A stretch of DNA of 64,000 nt, taken from Corynebacterium ulcerans (GTDB lineage Bacteria; Actinomycetota; Actinomycetes; Mycobacteriales; Mycobacteriaceae). A program made the position numbers and the translations under genes. The notes beneath the pieces were generated by a model. The model was not told where the DNA came from, did not search any database, and was given only the letters and a program-made list of their open reading frames with translations. Positions within the stretch are counted from its first letter, which is position 1; each line of letters opens with the position of its first letter. Of this stretch, positions 56,372 to 64,000 are shown in pieces. The stretch is from the NCBI RefSeq assembly GCF_900187135.1, contig NZ_LT906443.1, positions 124,001 through 188,000 on the forward strand, in the 5' to 3' direction.

Positions 56372-58669
56372 GTGGCGGGCTTTGACTGGTTTTGGAAAGC
56401 AATGGGTGGAAAAGCTAGCCGAAGCCAAGCTAAGAGCCGAGGGGTTGTTGAACGGGCGCGGTCGGAAATAGTTGCGCTTGAGTCTTTGGACGATGAACAG
56501 CTGCGAGAAATCGCCGTAAGACTCGTTGACTCGGGGAAAATAAAGGACCAAGCTACGTTCTTGGCTGTGCTGAGCTTGGCTTCTTCTCGGACCCTGGGCC
56601 TTACCCCTTTCCCTGTTCAACTGCAGGCTGTTCTCCGCCTGTTGGATGGCGACGTGATCCAGATGGCGACCGGTGAAGGAAAAACACTGGTCGGTGCGAT
56701 GGCTGCTACCGGTTATGCGCTCATGGGCAAGTCAGTTCATGTAATCACTGTTAATGATTATCTTGCGGAGCGGGACGCCCAGTGGATGGCCCCGTTGGTT
56801 AGTTTTTTTGGTGTGACTGTGTCCTCGATTACGGAATCGAAGACCGCTGAGGAGCGTCGTCAAGCTTATGCCTGCGATATTGTCTACGGTCCTGTCAATG
56901 AGATCGGTTTTGACGTGCTACGGGACCAGCTCATTACACACCGTAAAGATGCGGTTCAGCATGGGGCGGACGTGGCTATTGTTGATGAGGCCGATTCCGT
57001 TTTGGTCGACGAGGCCCTCGTTCCGCTCGTTTTGGCCGGGAATGAGCCCGGAGCTGCGCCTGGGGGGAGGGTAACCGAGATCGTACGCCGTCTTAAGGAA
57101 GGCGAGCACTACACGCTTGACGACGATCGTCGCAACGCTTTCCTCACTGAAGACGGCGCGGCTCTTGTCGAACAAGCACTGGGAATTAATAGCCTTTACG
57201 ACGATCAACATGTGGGCACGACGCTGGTACAAGTGAATCTTGCGCTGCACGCTAAAGCACTGCTGATCAGAGATGTTCACTACATCGTCCGGGATGGAAA
57301 AGTTGCTTTGATCGACGCTTCCAAGGGGCGCATAGCGGAATTGCAGCGTTGGCCAGACGGCGTTCAGGCGGCGGTAGAGGCAAAAGAAGGATTGGCAGTC
57401 ACCGAAGGGGGGCGGATTCTTGACACAATGACTTTGCAGGCGCTGATGGGACGGTATCCGCTGGTTTGCGGCATGACAGGCACAGCGGTTGCTGCGACAG
57501 ATCAGCTGCGGCAATTCTATGACCTCAGAGTGTCTGTGATAGAGCCGAATGTGCCGTCGCAGCGCTTTGACGAAGCTGATCGTGTGTACGCCACGATTGA
57601 AGAAAAATTTAATGCCCTTGTTCGAGAAATCGCTGCGATTCATGCGACGGGGCAGCCGGTGCTGGTAGGAACTCAAGACGTCTCAGAATCTGAGAGACTG
57701 GCAAAGGCGCTGCGAGACCTCGACATTGAGGTAAGCGTTCTCAACGCTAAAAACGATGCTGAAGAGGCCCGTATTATCGCAGAGGCTGGTGACGTTGGGC
57801 GGGTTACCGTTTCAACACAAATGGCTGGGCGAGGCACCGACATCAAACTCGGCGGGGCGCAAGAGGCAGACCGTGCCGAAGTTGCCAATACGGGTGGTTT
57901 GGCTGTGATCGGAACAGGCCGGCATAGAACCTCGCGCCTTGATGACCAACTGCGGGGGCGCGCGGGCAGACAAGGTGATCCGGGGCTTTCCCTATTTTTT
58001 GTTTCCCTGGAAGATGACGTGGTCGCAGTCGGCGGGGCTGGGGAAGAGGTGAAAGCTCGCCCTGAGTCCGATGGGCGGATTGATTCCAAACGCATCAACG
58101 ATTTTATTGCGCATTGCCAGAGAGTGACTGAAGGTCAACTATTAGAGATTCACTCTCAGACGTGGAAATACAACAAGCTGCTTGCGGATCAACGCGTGAT
58201 CATTGACGAGCGGCGAAACGACCTGCTGGACACAAATAAAGCATGGGAAGAGCTTGCCCAGGCAAACCCTGAGCGAGCTGAATCATTAGTGCAGGAAGAA
58301 ATTAGTTCTGATGTTTTGCATCAAGCCGCCAGAGACATCATGCTGTATCACCTTGATCGATGCTGGAGCGATCATCTGGCAATAATGGATGACGTAAGGG
58401 AATCAATTCACCTGCGGGCAATTGCGAGAGAAACTCCCATCGACGAATATCACAGAATCGCTGTGCGGGAATTCAAACAATTAGCTCAAAGGGCTGTTGA
58501 TGAGGCCGTGAAAACATTTGCAGACGTGTCTATTGATGCGGACGGTGCACATTTGGAAGAACATGGTCTGGCCCGTCCCTCGGCTACGTGGACCTATATG
58601 GTCAGCGATAATCCTTTATCCGGTAACGGAAATTCTGTGCTTCGGGGAATCGGTAGTATTTTCCGGTAG
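56372..58669 (+). CDS. secA2: Accessory Sec translocase ATPase SecA2
   Basis: SecA2 powers export of a subset of proteins in mycobacteria and relatives. Walker A is GEGKT (residues 101-105), the DEAD-type motif reads VDEADSVLVDEAL, and QMAGRGTDI and RGRAGRQGDPG are helicase motifs. At 765 residues it lacks the long C-terminal zinc tail of SecA1. Start GTG 56372 follows AAGGAGAAGGG. The order secA2-odhI-MerR-nuclease-MerR resembles Rv1821 with Rv1827-Rv1830. Confidence 0.95.
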   Translation: MAGFDWFWKAMGGKASRSQAKSRGVVERARSEIVALESLDDEQLREIAVRLVDSGKIKDQATFLAVLSLASSRTLGLTPFPVQLQAVLRLLDGDVIQMATGEGKTLVGAMAATGYALMGKSVHVITVNDYLAERDAQWMAPLVSFFGVTVSSITESKTAEERRQAYACDIVYGPVNEIGFDVLRDQLITHRKDAVQHGADVAIVDEADSVLVDEALVPLVLAGNEPGAAPGGRVTEIVRRLKEGEHYTLDDDRRNAFLTEDGAALVEQALGINSLYDDQHVGTTLVQVNLALHAKALLIRDVHYIVRDGKVALIDASKGRIAELQRWPDGVQAAVEAKEGLAVTEGGRILDTMTLQALMGRYPLVCGMTGTAVAATDQLRQFYDLRVSVIEPNVPSQRFDEADRVYATIEEKFNALVREIAAIHATGQPVLVGTQDVSESERLAKALRDLDIEVSVLNAKNDAEEARIIAEAGDVGRVTVSTQMAGRGTDIKLGGAQEADRAEVANTGGLAVIGTGRHRTSRLDDQLRGRAGRQGDPGLSLFFVSLEDDVVAVGGAGEEVKARPESDGRIDSKRINDFIAHCQRVTEGQLLEIHSQTWKYNKLLADQRVIIDERRNDLLDTNKAWEELAQANPERAESLVQEEISSDVLHQAARDIMLYHLDRCWSDHLAIMDDVRESIHLRAIARETPIDEYHRIAVREFKQLAQRAVDEAVKTFADVSIDADGAHLEEHGLARPSATWTYMVSDNPLSGNGNSVLRGIGSIFR

Positions 58670-58844
58670 ATTGGTAGACTTTGGTGGAATTGTTCCACTG
58701 CTTAAGAATCTCTAAGAGACTATTGGTGTTATCTCTTTGTTACCACTAGTACTTCTTCATCAGTAGTTCTCTAGGGCTATGATGTAAACCATTGACTGAA
58801 AGTTCGAATTTCATTCGAAGCTCGTTTGACTCGGAGGTTGAATA

Positions 58845-59276
58845 ATGAGTGACAACAGCGCTGCTCCTGACGTGCAAGTAGAGACCACGTCGGTTTTCCG
58901 TGCAGATCTGCTCAAGGAAATGGAGTCCGGTGCGAACGCGACGCCGGCCACCGGTAGCGATGTCACCCCGCCTTCCGGTTCGGGAATGCTTGTTGTTAAG
59001 CGCGGCCCTAATGCCGGCGCTCGCTTCCTCTTGGATCGCGAAACTATAACGGCAGGACGCCACCCGGAGAGTGACATCTTCCTTGATGATGTCACTGTGT
59101 CGCGTCGACACGCTGAATTCCGTTTGCAGGACGGCTCCTTTGAAGTTGTTGACGTGGGAAGCCTCAACGGGACTTACGTCAATCGCGAGCCTAGAAATTC
59201 GGAAGTTTTGTCTTCTGGAGATGAAGTCCAGATTGGCAAGTTCCGACTCGTCTTCATTGAGGGCTCCAAGAGTTAA
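58845..59276 (+). CDS. odhI: FHA-domain regulator OdhI (GarA homologue)
   Basis: OdhI inhibits the E1 subunit of 2-oxoglutarate dehydrogenase until phosphorylated by PknG and other kinases. The N-terminal motif ETTSVF (Thr14, Thr15) is conserved, followed by an FHA domain with GRHPESDIFLDDVTVSRRHAEF and VGSLNGTYVN. Length 143. GGAGG precedes ATG 58845. It ties glutamate synthesis to growth state; the kinase gene is not in this window. Confidence 0.96.
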   Translation: MSDNSAAPDVQVETTSVFRADLLKEMESGANATPATGSDVTPPSGSGMLVVKRGPNAGARFLLDRETITAGRHPESDIFLDDVTVSRRHAEFRLQDGSFEVVDVGSLNGTYVNREPRNSEVLSSGDEVQIGKFRLVFIEGSKS

Positions 59277-59391
59277 ATACTCCGCAACTGTTCTTGCTTG
59301 ATGCTTGTGAGCATTTATGCTCCTAAAGTAATCTGTTTAAAGAATATTGCTTTCCGTTAGTACACCCACCACACCGAGAAACGAAGCATAG

Positions 59392-60147
59392 ATGAGTGCA
59401 CTTCCTCAGAGCTCTGGTTCCCAACCTGTCGTTCCAGGGCAACAGCGCCCCCGAACTGGTAACAAGACCATGTCTATTGGAGTGGTCCTGGAGAAACTGA
59501 CAGCAGAGTTTCCCGATGTGACCGTTTCTAAGATCCGGTTTTTGGAAGCAGAAGGACTAATTGCGCCAAAACGGACGGCTTCGGGATACCGGCGCTTTAC
59601 TCATGATGACGTAGAGCGTCTTCGGTATATCTTGGTTACCCAGCGGGATAACTATCTCCCCCTAAAAGTGATTCGCGAGCAGCTGGAAGCTATGGATTCT
59701 GGCGCCGTGACACCGATAGGCCGTGGCGGAGACGCAAAGCCACTTATTAGCCCAGAGAATTTCCGGGCTCCAGTGGCAACTCGGCTGAGCGATAAAGACG
59801 TTGTTGACCGTAGTGGTGTGGAACTATCTCTGTTGCAAGAATTGAGCTCGGCGGGAATTATCCGACCTGATAGCTCCGGCTTTTTTACCGCCGATGATGT
59901 GCAAGTAGTGGCGATAGCTTCTCAGCTCAAAGACTTTGGATTTGATGTGAGGCACCTCAAATCTTTGAAAAATACTGCGAGCCGTCAAGCAGACTTTATT
60001 ACGCGTGCAGCTACTCCCACAGCTCGTTCTAAAAGCGATGGTGCAAAGCAGCGTGCAGAGGAGATGTCGCAGCAAATGAGCGCGCTTGTCGTTTCTCTCA
60101 ATGCGACACTCGTAAAGACGATGGTTCGCAACGAGCTTGGTCAGTAG
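59392..60147 (+). CDS. ftsR: MerR-family regulator FtsR (Rv1828 homologue)
   Basis: The N-terminal MerR helix-turn-helix is visible (SIGVVLEKLTAEFPDVTVSKIRFLEAEGLIAPKRTASGYRRFTHDDVERLRYIL, about residues 27-83). The C-terminal half contains a second winged-helix-like region. In corynebacteria this protein activates ftsZ transcription. About 115 bases separate it from odhI, so it may have its own promoter. 251 residues. Confidence 0.88.
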   Translation: MSALPQSSGSQPVVPGQQRPRTGNKTMSIGVVLEKLTAEFPDVTVSKIRFLEAEGLIAPKRTASGYRRFTHDDVERLRYILVTQRDNYLPLKVIREQLEAMDSGAVTPIGRGGDAKPLISPENFRAPVATRLSDKDVVDRSGVELSLLQELSSAGIIRPDSSGFFTADDVQVVAIASQLKDFGFDVRHLKSLKNTASRQADFITRAATPTARSKSDGAKQRAEEMSQQMSALVVSLNATLVKTMVRNELGQ

Positions 60148-60164
60148 CGACGGTCTTTAACACG

Positions 60165-60779
60165 ATGTCTTTTTGCGAGATGGAGTATCACTCCGTTCAT
60201 GTTTTATCGCCGGATAATGATCCGTGCATTATCCTGCGCTGGTCTGAGCGTAACCGAATTCTTCCTATATGGATTGAAGAAACTGAAGCCTTTGCCATTG
60301 CTGCGAGAGATGAAGATGAACAATTCGGTTCTCGTCGTCCGTTGACCCACGATCTGCTGATTCACGCACTATCGAGGATTGGTAGCCCAGTCGTAGAACT
60401 GAGGATTGTAAGTTATCACGAAGGCGTATTCCTTTGTTCCCTCGTATTATCTGATGGGGAAGAGATTGATTGCCGTCCTTCCGATGGAATCACAGTTGCT
60501 CGTATGTTAGGAGTTCCTGTGATGGCGGAGGAATCCATGCTTAATCAGGTAAGCGTTTTTCTTAATGAATCAGATCTTGAAGCATATTTAGGCATCACAG
60601 TAGAAAGTGACGAGGAAGATCCCTCTCTTTCTGCATCAGGGAACCCGGAAGCAGACGCTGATTTCTTGCAGCTCATGGCGGATCTTGGAATGGCGGAAGA
60701 TGAGCTTTTTGGTGAGTCGCCACCCAATACCCTGGAAGGCTATACTGATGATTTCCCTGACAGTGATAAGGGGAGATAA
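60165..60779 (+). CDS. Bifunctional-nuclease-family protein (DUF151, Rv1829 homologue)
   Basis: Residues ~10-130 match the DUF151/BFN fold (ILRWSERNRILPIWIEETEAFAIA, LIHALSRIGSPVVELRIVSYHEGVF, LSDGEEIDCRPSDGITVARMLGVPVM). The C-terminus is acidic and variable. Nuclease activity is reported for plant relatives; the bacterial role is uncertain. ATG 60165 lies 17 bases after ftsR. Confidence 0.85.
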   Translation: MSFCEMEYHSVHVLSPDNDPCIILRWSERNRILPIWIEETEAFAIAARDEDEQFGSRRPLTHDLLIHALSRIGSPVVELRIVSYHEGVFLCSLVLSDGEEIDCRPSDGITVARMLGVPVMAEESMLNQVSVFLNESDLEAYLGITVESDEEDPSLSASGNPEADADFLQLMADLGMAEDELFGESPPNTLEGYTDDFPDSDKGR

Positions 60780-60808
60780 ACCTCAACTTCAACTTGAGGT
60801 TTAACTTT
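60778..60808 (+). terminator. Terminator after the DUF151 gene
   Basis: AAACCTCAA (60778-60786) pairs with TTGAGGTTT (60794-60802), followed by AACTTTTGG. Confidence 0.65.
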
Positions 60809-60908
60809 TGGGCGTGTCGCGAGTTTTCTTCTTGACGTTGTTCTACCCTTGGCTAAGAATAGAAAGCAAGGCTCAACGCGAAAGCCAGAAATCGCAGGGA
60901 GAATGATC

Positions 60909-61466
60909 GTGACTGAAGAGACCGCAAGGAATAGTACCCCGGTACAGGAAGCCCTTTTTGATATGGGGCCAGACGAGGAAGTCGGTTACCGGGTTCCTAT
61001 CGCTTGCCAGGTTGCCGGTATCACATACCGCCAGCTCGATTATTGGGCACGCACCAAGCTCGTAGAGCCTACCATCCGTACAGCACGGGGCTCCGGCTCA
61101 CAGCGTCTTTATTCGTTTAAAGATATTCTGGTTCTAAAAATTGTAAAGCGACTGCTAGATACTGGTATTTCCCTGCAGAATATTCGCCTTGCCGTAGATA
61201 AGCTCCGTAATCGTGGCGTCGATGACCTAGCGGAGATCACTTTGGTTTCAGATGGCACTACGGTGTACGAGTGTCGCTCTAACGAGGAAGTTATTGATCT
61301 TCTAGGAGGAGGACAGGGCGTCTTTGGTATTGCAGTTCCCGGTATCGTTCGCGAACTAACCGGAACGATTTCGGCTTTCCCGTCGGAAAAAATAAATAGC
61401 TTTATGGATGACAACGTAGTGGGCGTTGATGAGCTTGCTGCTCGTCGCAGGAGGAAGACTTCCTAA
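60909..61466 (+). CDS. MerR-family regulator (Rv1830 homologue)
   Basis: The DNA-binding part is VPIACQVAGITYRQLDYWARTKLVEPTIRTARGSGSQRLYSFKDILVLKIVKRLLDTGISLQNIRLAVDKL, a MerR helix-turn-helix plus dimerisation helix. GTG 60909 has AGGGAGA (60896-60902) at six-base spacing and is preferred. TTG 60849 and ATG 60903 are in-frame alternatives, and the TTG start would add a basic extension. Targets unknown; 185 residues. Confidence 0.85.
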   Translation: MTEETARNSTPVQEALFDMGPDEEVGYRVPIACQVAGITYRQLDYWARTKLVEPTIRTARGSGSQRLYSFKDILVLKIVKRLLDTGISLQNIRLAVDKLRNRGVDDLAEITLVSDGTTVYECRSNEEVIDLLGGGQGVFGIAVPGIVRELTGTISAFPSEKINSFMDDNVVGVDELAARRRRKTS

Positions 61467-61483
61467 GCGCAAGGAGATGATAA

Positions 61484-61526
61484 GTGATGCCTCCAACGGA
61501 TCTGGCCCGTTGGAGGCATCACTTTA
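61484..61526. terminator. Strong hairpin after the second MerR gene
   Basis: GTGATGCCTCCAACGG (61484-61499) pairs exactly with CCGTTGGAGGCATCAC (61507-61522). It lies between converging genes and may work in both directions. Confidence 0.85.
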
Positions 61527-61559
61527 TCTAGCATCTAGGAAGGGAATTCTGATAATGTG

Positions 61560-61591
61560 CCCCGGACTAAAGTGCCCGGGGAGGGTTTTTT
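61560..61591 (+). terminator. Second hairpin between converging genes
   Basis: CCCCGG (61560-61565) pairs with CCGGGG (61576-61581), followed by AGGGTTTTTTA on the + strand. It overlaps the stop of the minus-strand gene at 61590-61592. Confidence 0.7.
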
Positions 61592-63020
61592 ATATCTGAG
61601 AAGCTTTATCGATCGCCGCTTTGAGCTGTAGCGGGTCCTCTACAGTTTGTGCAGATCCGCCACTTGCCTGCGCAGCTTGTGCGAGCTCCTGATCTACTGG
61701 AGCGGCGCCGACATGCACCACGTTGATGTGGAGCTGACTGTTTTTAGGAATGTCGGCAAGTGAAACAGAAGAATCTTCGGTGCCGCTGGTGACAATGACG
61801 AGGTTGACAGCGTGACCTTCTCGGATATGGGCATCAGCAACCGATAACGCAGCCACAGTTGCCTCACGCGTAAGCGGGTGCCCACCTATGCCAAACTCCT
61901 GAATGACTTGGGAAATTGTTTCTGCTGATTTGGCAGTGCCAAAACCGATATTGTCACGCCAACCATGCGTTGCGCCGTGGCTGAGCGGTGAGGAGTAGTT
62001 CCAGAGCGCCAGGTTTTTCCCTAGATTCTCCAGCTTCATTGATGCCTGAATAATCGCCTGCGCAGAATGAGACTGCCAAGAACCACCATCCGAGGTAGGT
62101 TTGCCCATGTTCACCGAGGTATCCAACAAAAACAGAGTGTCGGTGGGTTGTACAAGAGACGCGGATTCTGGTTTATCGCCACCTTCTGCAGCCTGTGTCT
62201 GTAGCGTAGCAAGCACTTCTGCTGCAGTTATAGATTCCAGAGAAGCCTTGTCTGATGGTTTTGTTTCTGCAGCATTGCTGGCTATTGCAGTACCAAAATC
62301 TGCGCCTGCCCGGATAGTGTCTTCCTGTACTTTATCCGTTGCATTTAAAGCGACAGAGCGTAATGGCTTAGTCAGACCATCTGCGGGAACAAAAGAGTAA
62401 CCAGAAGGAAGATGAGATTCCGCGATTGCAATCGTCTCTGATTGCTGTTGTGTGGCTTCTTCTATAGTCAGATGCAGCGAAGCGCTCAGCGCGGTTTTTG
62501 TGGCTTCAACATCGTTTGCATGAAGTTTTGCAGCAACAAGAGCGCTTGCCACTGCATCCGAGCTCACCGGATAAGTAACGTTGGTCGCCGCATCAAATGA
62601 ATCGAGTCCAGTTTTACTCGCTACTCCTACCTTGTCCGTGGCAACTGTGGGCCATTCAAGAGTCGCTGGAGAGCGCGAAGCTTTTTTCAATTCTTGGTTT
62701 ATTGTGTTATCGGATTCACTACTGAGGTAGACACCGGCTGTCGTGATGTCGTCGCTAAGCTTTGCGACGACACAGTGATCGCGGACAGTACGGCCGGCTT
62801 CGTTGTAGGCGTCGATAACCTTTTGAGCAGCACCTTTGTCGCTGGAAGCAACCGGAAGGACTAGTTCGCCCTGGATGCAATCTTTTGCTGCGGAAGTGGA
62901 AGAATCCTTGGTGTTCAACCACCATAGAACACCAGAGACAAGGACGATGATCACAACGACAAGACCAATGAGGCCCTTGGACACCGAGTAATTGTTTTTG
63001 CCATCGGAGTGCTTTGCCAC
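61590..63020 (-). CDS. Membrane-anchored von Willebrand factor A protein
   Basis: A single N-terminal membrane helix (SKGLIGLVVVIIVLVSGVLWWL) is followed by a solute-binding-like region and a C-terminal VWA domain whose MIDAS reads FLLDTSVNMG (DxSxN rather than DxSxS). Only early cysteines (DCIQGE, RDHCVVA) are seen. GGAGGA (63026-63031, minus) places the start at GTG 63020; a GTG four codons earlier overlaps that site. Length ~476. Function unknown, probably extracytoplasmic. Confidence 0.8.
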   Translation of the reverse strand: MAKHSDGKNNYSVSKGLIGLVVVIIVLVSGVLWWLNTKDSSTSAAKDCIQGELVLPVASSDKGAAQKVIDAYNEAGRTVRDHCVVAKLSDDITTAGVYLSSESDNTINQELKKASRSPATLEWPTVATDKVGVASKTGLDSFDAATNVTYPVSSDAVASALVAAKLHANDVEATKTALSASLHLTIEEATQQQSETIAIAESHLPSGYSFVPADGLTKPLRSVALNATDKVQEDTIRAGADFGTAIASNAAETKPSDKASLESITAAEVLATLQTQAAEGGDKPESASLVQPTDTLFLLDTSVNMGKPTSDGGSWQSHSAQAIIQASMKLENLGKNLALWNYSSPLSHGATHGWRDNIGFGTAKSAETISQVIQEFGIGGHPLTREATVAALSVADAHIREGHAVNLVIVTSGTEDSSVSLADIPKNSQLHINVVHVGAAPVDQELAQAAQASGGSAQTVEDPLQLKAAIDKASQI

Positions 63021-63057
63021 GGATTCCTCCACCTTTCGAGGTTGCTATCACAGCGCG

Positions 63058-63945
63058 CTATTCAGTCAGTGTAGCGTTCCGAGTCTCTCTAATGACGGCG
63101 ACAAGCCGGTTCCTTAACGGAACTGCCCGTTGTGATAACGCACGTTGCCGCGCTACATATTCGGCTTTTCCTTCAGGCGTTTCGATGGGAACTACTCCTA
63201 GCCCATACTCTCTGCAGTCATATGGTGAGGCTTCCATGTCTAAAATTCGAGCATCCCAAGCAAGCTCAAATGTATCGAGCCATAGTTCTCCGGATACAAG
63301 TGGTCCCAGCTTTGTGGCCCACTTGTATAAATCCATGGCCGCATGAACGCAAGCTCGTTGGTCAAAATTCGGTTGATCCTCACGCGACAAAATAGTGAAG
63401 TTAAGCGGTCTAGCCGGCGGTGTGAAAAAGCGGAAAGCGTCGAAGTGAGTGCATTTGACGGCGCTATTTTCCACCACTTTGTTGGTTTCGTTAGAGCCCA
63501 GACGTAGCGGAAGATCGTGGCGAGGCTGATCAGTTTGGTAGACCATCGCCCATTCGTGTAGTCCGAAACAATCGAAATGTACTGGATTGTCGTTGGTTGA
63601 GACCAATAAATTCTCTATATACGACATGGCTCGACCGCGACGAGACCAAAAAGAACGAACATCTACCGATGTCGAGCGATGCGTTGTCGCGTAGTTTTTC
63701 CATTGCGCATGCGGGGGTATGCAGTCTTTCTCATGAATAAGATGTACACCAAAACCCGGATGCCAGCGCTCCAAGTGCGCTATGCGCACGGGATAGTATT
63801 CAAAAAGAAAATCAAATACAGGATGTTTAGCGCCAGTTTTCCTCCGTATGAGGTGCTCGGCAGTATAGCTACGCGCACGTTCACGGTGCGCGATACTCCG
63901 TGCTTTCCATTCTTCGGGGGCTAGTTGCATGTGAGGCTGTGCCAT
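63058..63945 (-). CDS. Conserved actinobacterial protein, often labelled 3-methyladenine DNA glycosylase
   Basis: About 295 residues with conserved blocks HPVFDFLFEYYPVRIAHLERWHPG, HFDCFGLHEWAMVYQ, KCTHFDAFRFFTPPARPLN and WATKLGPLVSGELWLD. Automated annotation of relatives often uses a 3-methyladenine-glycosylase name, which I cannot confirm from motifs. Three ATG codons are stacked at the start; AGGG spacing favours 63945. It is read toward the VWA gene and may share its transcript. Confidence 0.75.
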   Translation of the reverse strand: MAQPHMQLAPEEWKARSIAHRERARSYTAEHLIRRKTGAKHPVFDFLFEYYPVRIAHLERWHPGFGVHLIHEKDCIPPHAQWKNYATTHRSTSVDVRSFWSRRGRAMSYIENLLVSTNDNPVHFDCFGLHEWAMVYQTDQPRHDLPLRLGSNETNKVVENSAVKCTHFDAFRFFTPPARPLNFTILSREDQPNFDQRACVHAAMDLYKWATKLGPLVSGELWLDTFELAWDARILDMEASPYDCREYGLGVVPIETPEGKAEYVARQRALSQRAVPLRNRLVAVIRETRNATLTE

Positions 63946-64000
63946 CATCATCCCTGTTCATGGGTCCAATCTGAGAAAGTACCTACATATTCCTCGATAA

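Overview
The window is about 64 kb of chromosome from a Corynebacterium, most likely of the diphtheriae-ulcerans-pseudotuberculosis group. Signs of this are OdhI with its ETTSVF phosphorylation motif, SteA/SteB, a ciuABCDE-type iron/siderophore cluster with a DtxR-like box, a corynebacterial 16S/23S/5S operon without spacer tRNAs, roughly half G+C, and frequent GTG, TTG and leaderless starts. Species identity is inferred and was not tested by search. I see no insertion sequence, intact prophage or CRISPR array.

Region 1 (1-11.2 kb): the end of pheT, then the arginine genes argC-J-B-D-F-R and argG-H, all on +, with a probable leaderless argC promoter and a 17-codon mini-ORF coupled to argB. 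A Trm112-like gene and tyrS follow. Region 2 (11.2-17.3 kb): one rRNA operon with a long G/T-rich leader and spacer. Region 3 (17.3-29.2 kb): the same order as mycobacterial Rv1691-Rv1709, namely an Arg/Asp-rich TPR-like protein, HAD phosphatase, a 53-residue protein, tlyA, nadK, recN, steA, steB, NUDIX, xerD, parA and scpA. No pyrG lies between steB and NUDIX.

Region 4 (29.3-33.6 kb): a biotin block (BioD-like paralogue, divergent POT transporter, bioA, bioD) separates scpA from scpB. A BioQ-like palindrome lies in the first codons of the POT gene. Region 5 (33.7-37.9 kb): scpB, rluB, cmk and der restore the mycobacterial order. Region 6 (38-53.7 kb) is accessory: a Dcu-family dicarboxylate transporter, a SAM methyltransferase, an esterase/MprF-like pair that probably forms and trims aminoacyl lipids, then the iron cluster ciuA-B-C-D-E plus an MFS protein and a small membrane protein.

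Region 7 (54-64 kb): tRNA-Pro(GGG), a YchJ-like protein, an alpha/beta-hydrolase/OsmC fusion without an OsmC cysteine, a possible 25-residue ORF with a strong ribosome site, secA2, odhI, ftsR, a bifunctional-nuclease family gene and a second MerR gene (order of Rv1821 and Rv1827-Rv1830), then a von Willebrand A protein and a conserved actinobacterial protein on the minus strand.

Most of the window is conserved housekeeping DNA. The least explained items are the biotin block inside scpA/scpB, the shortened BioD paralogue, the cysteine-less OsmC fusion, the low-complexity RNA-binding-like protein beside the rRNA operon, and two candidate small ORFs.
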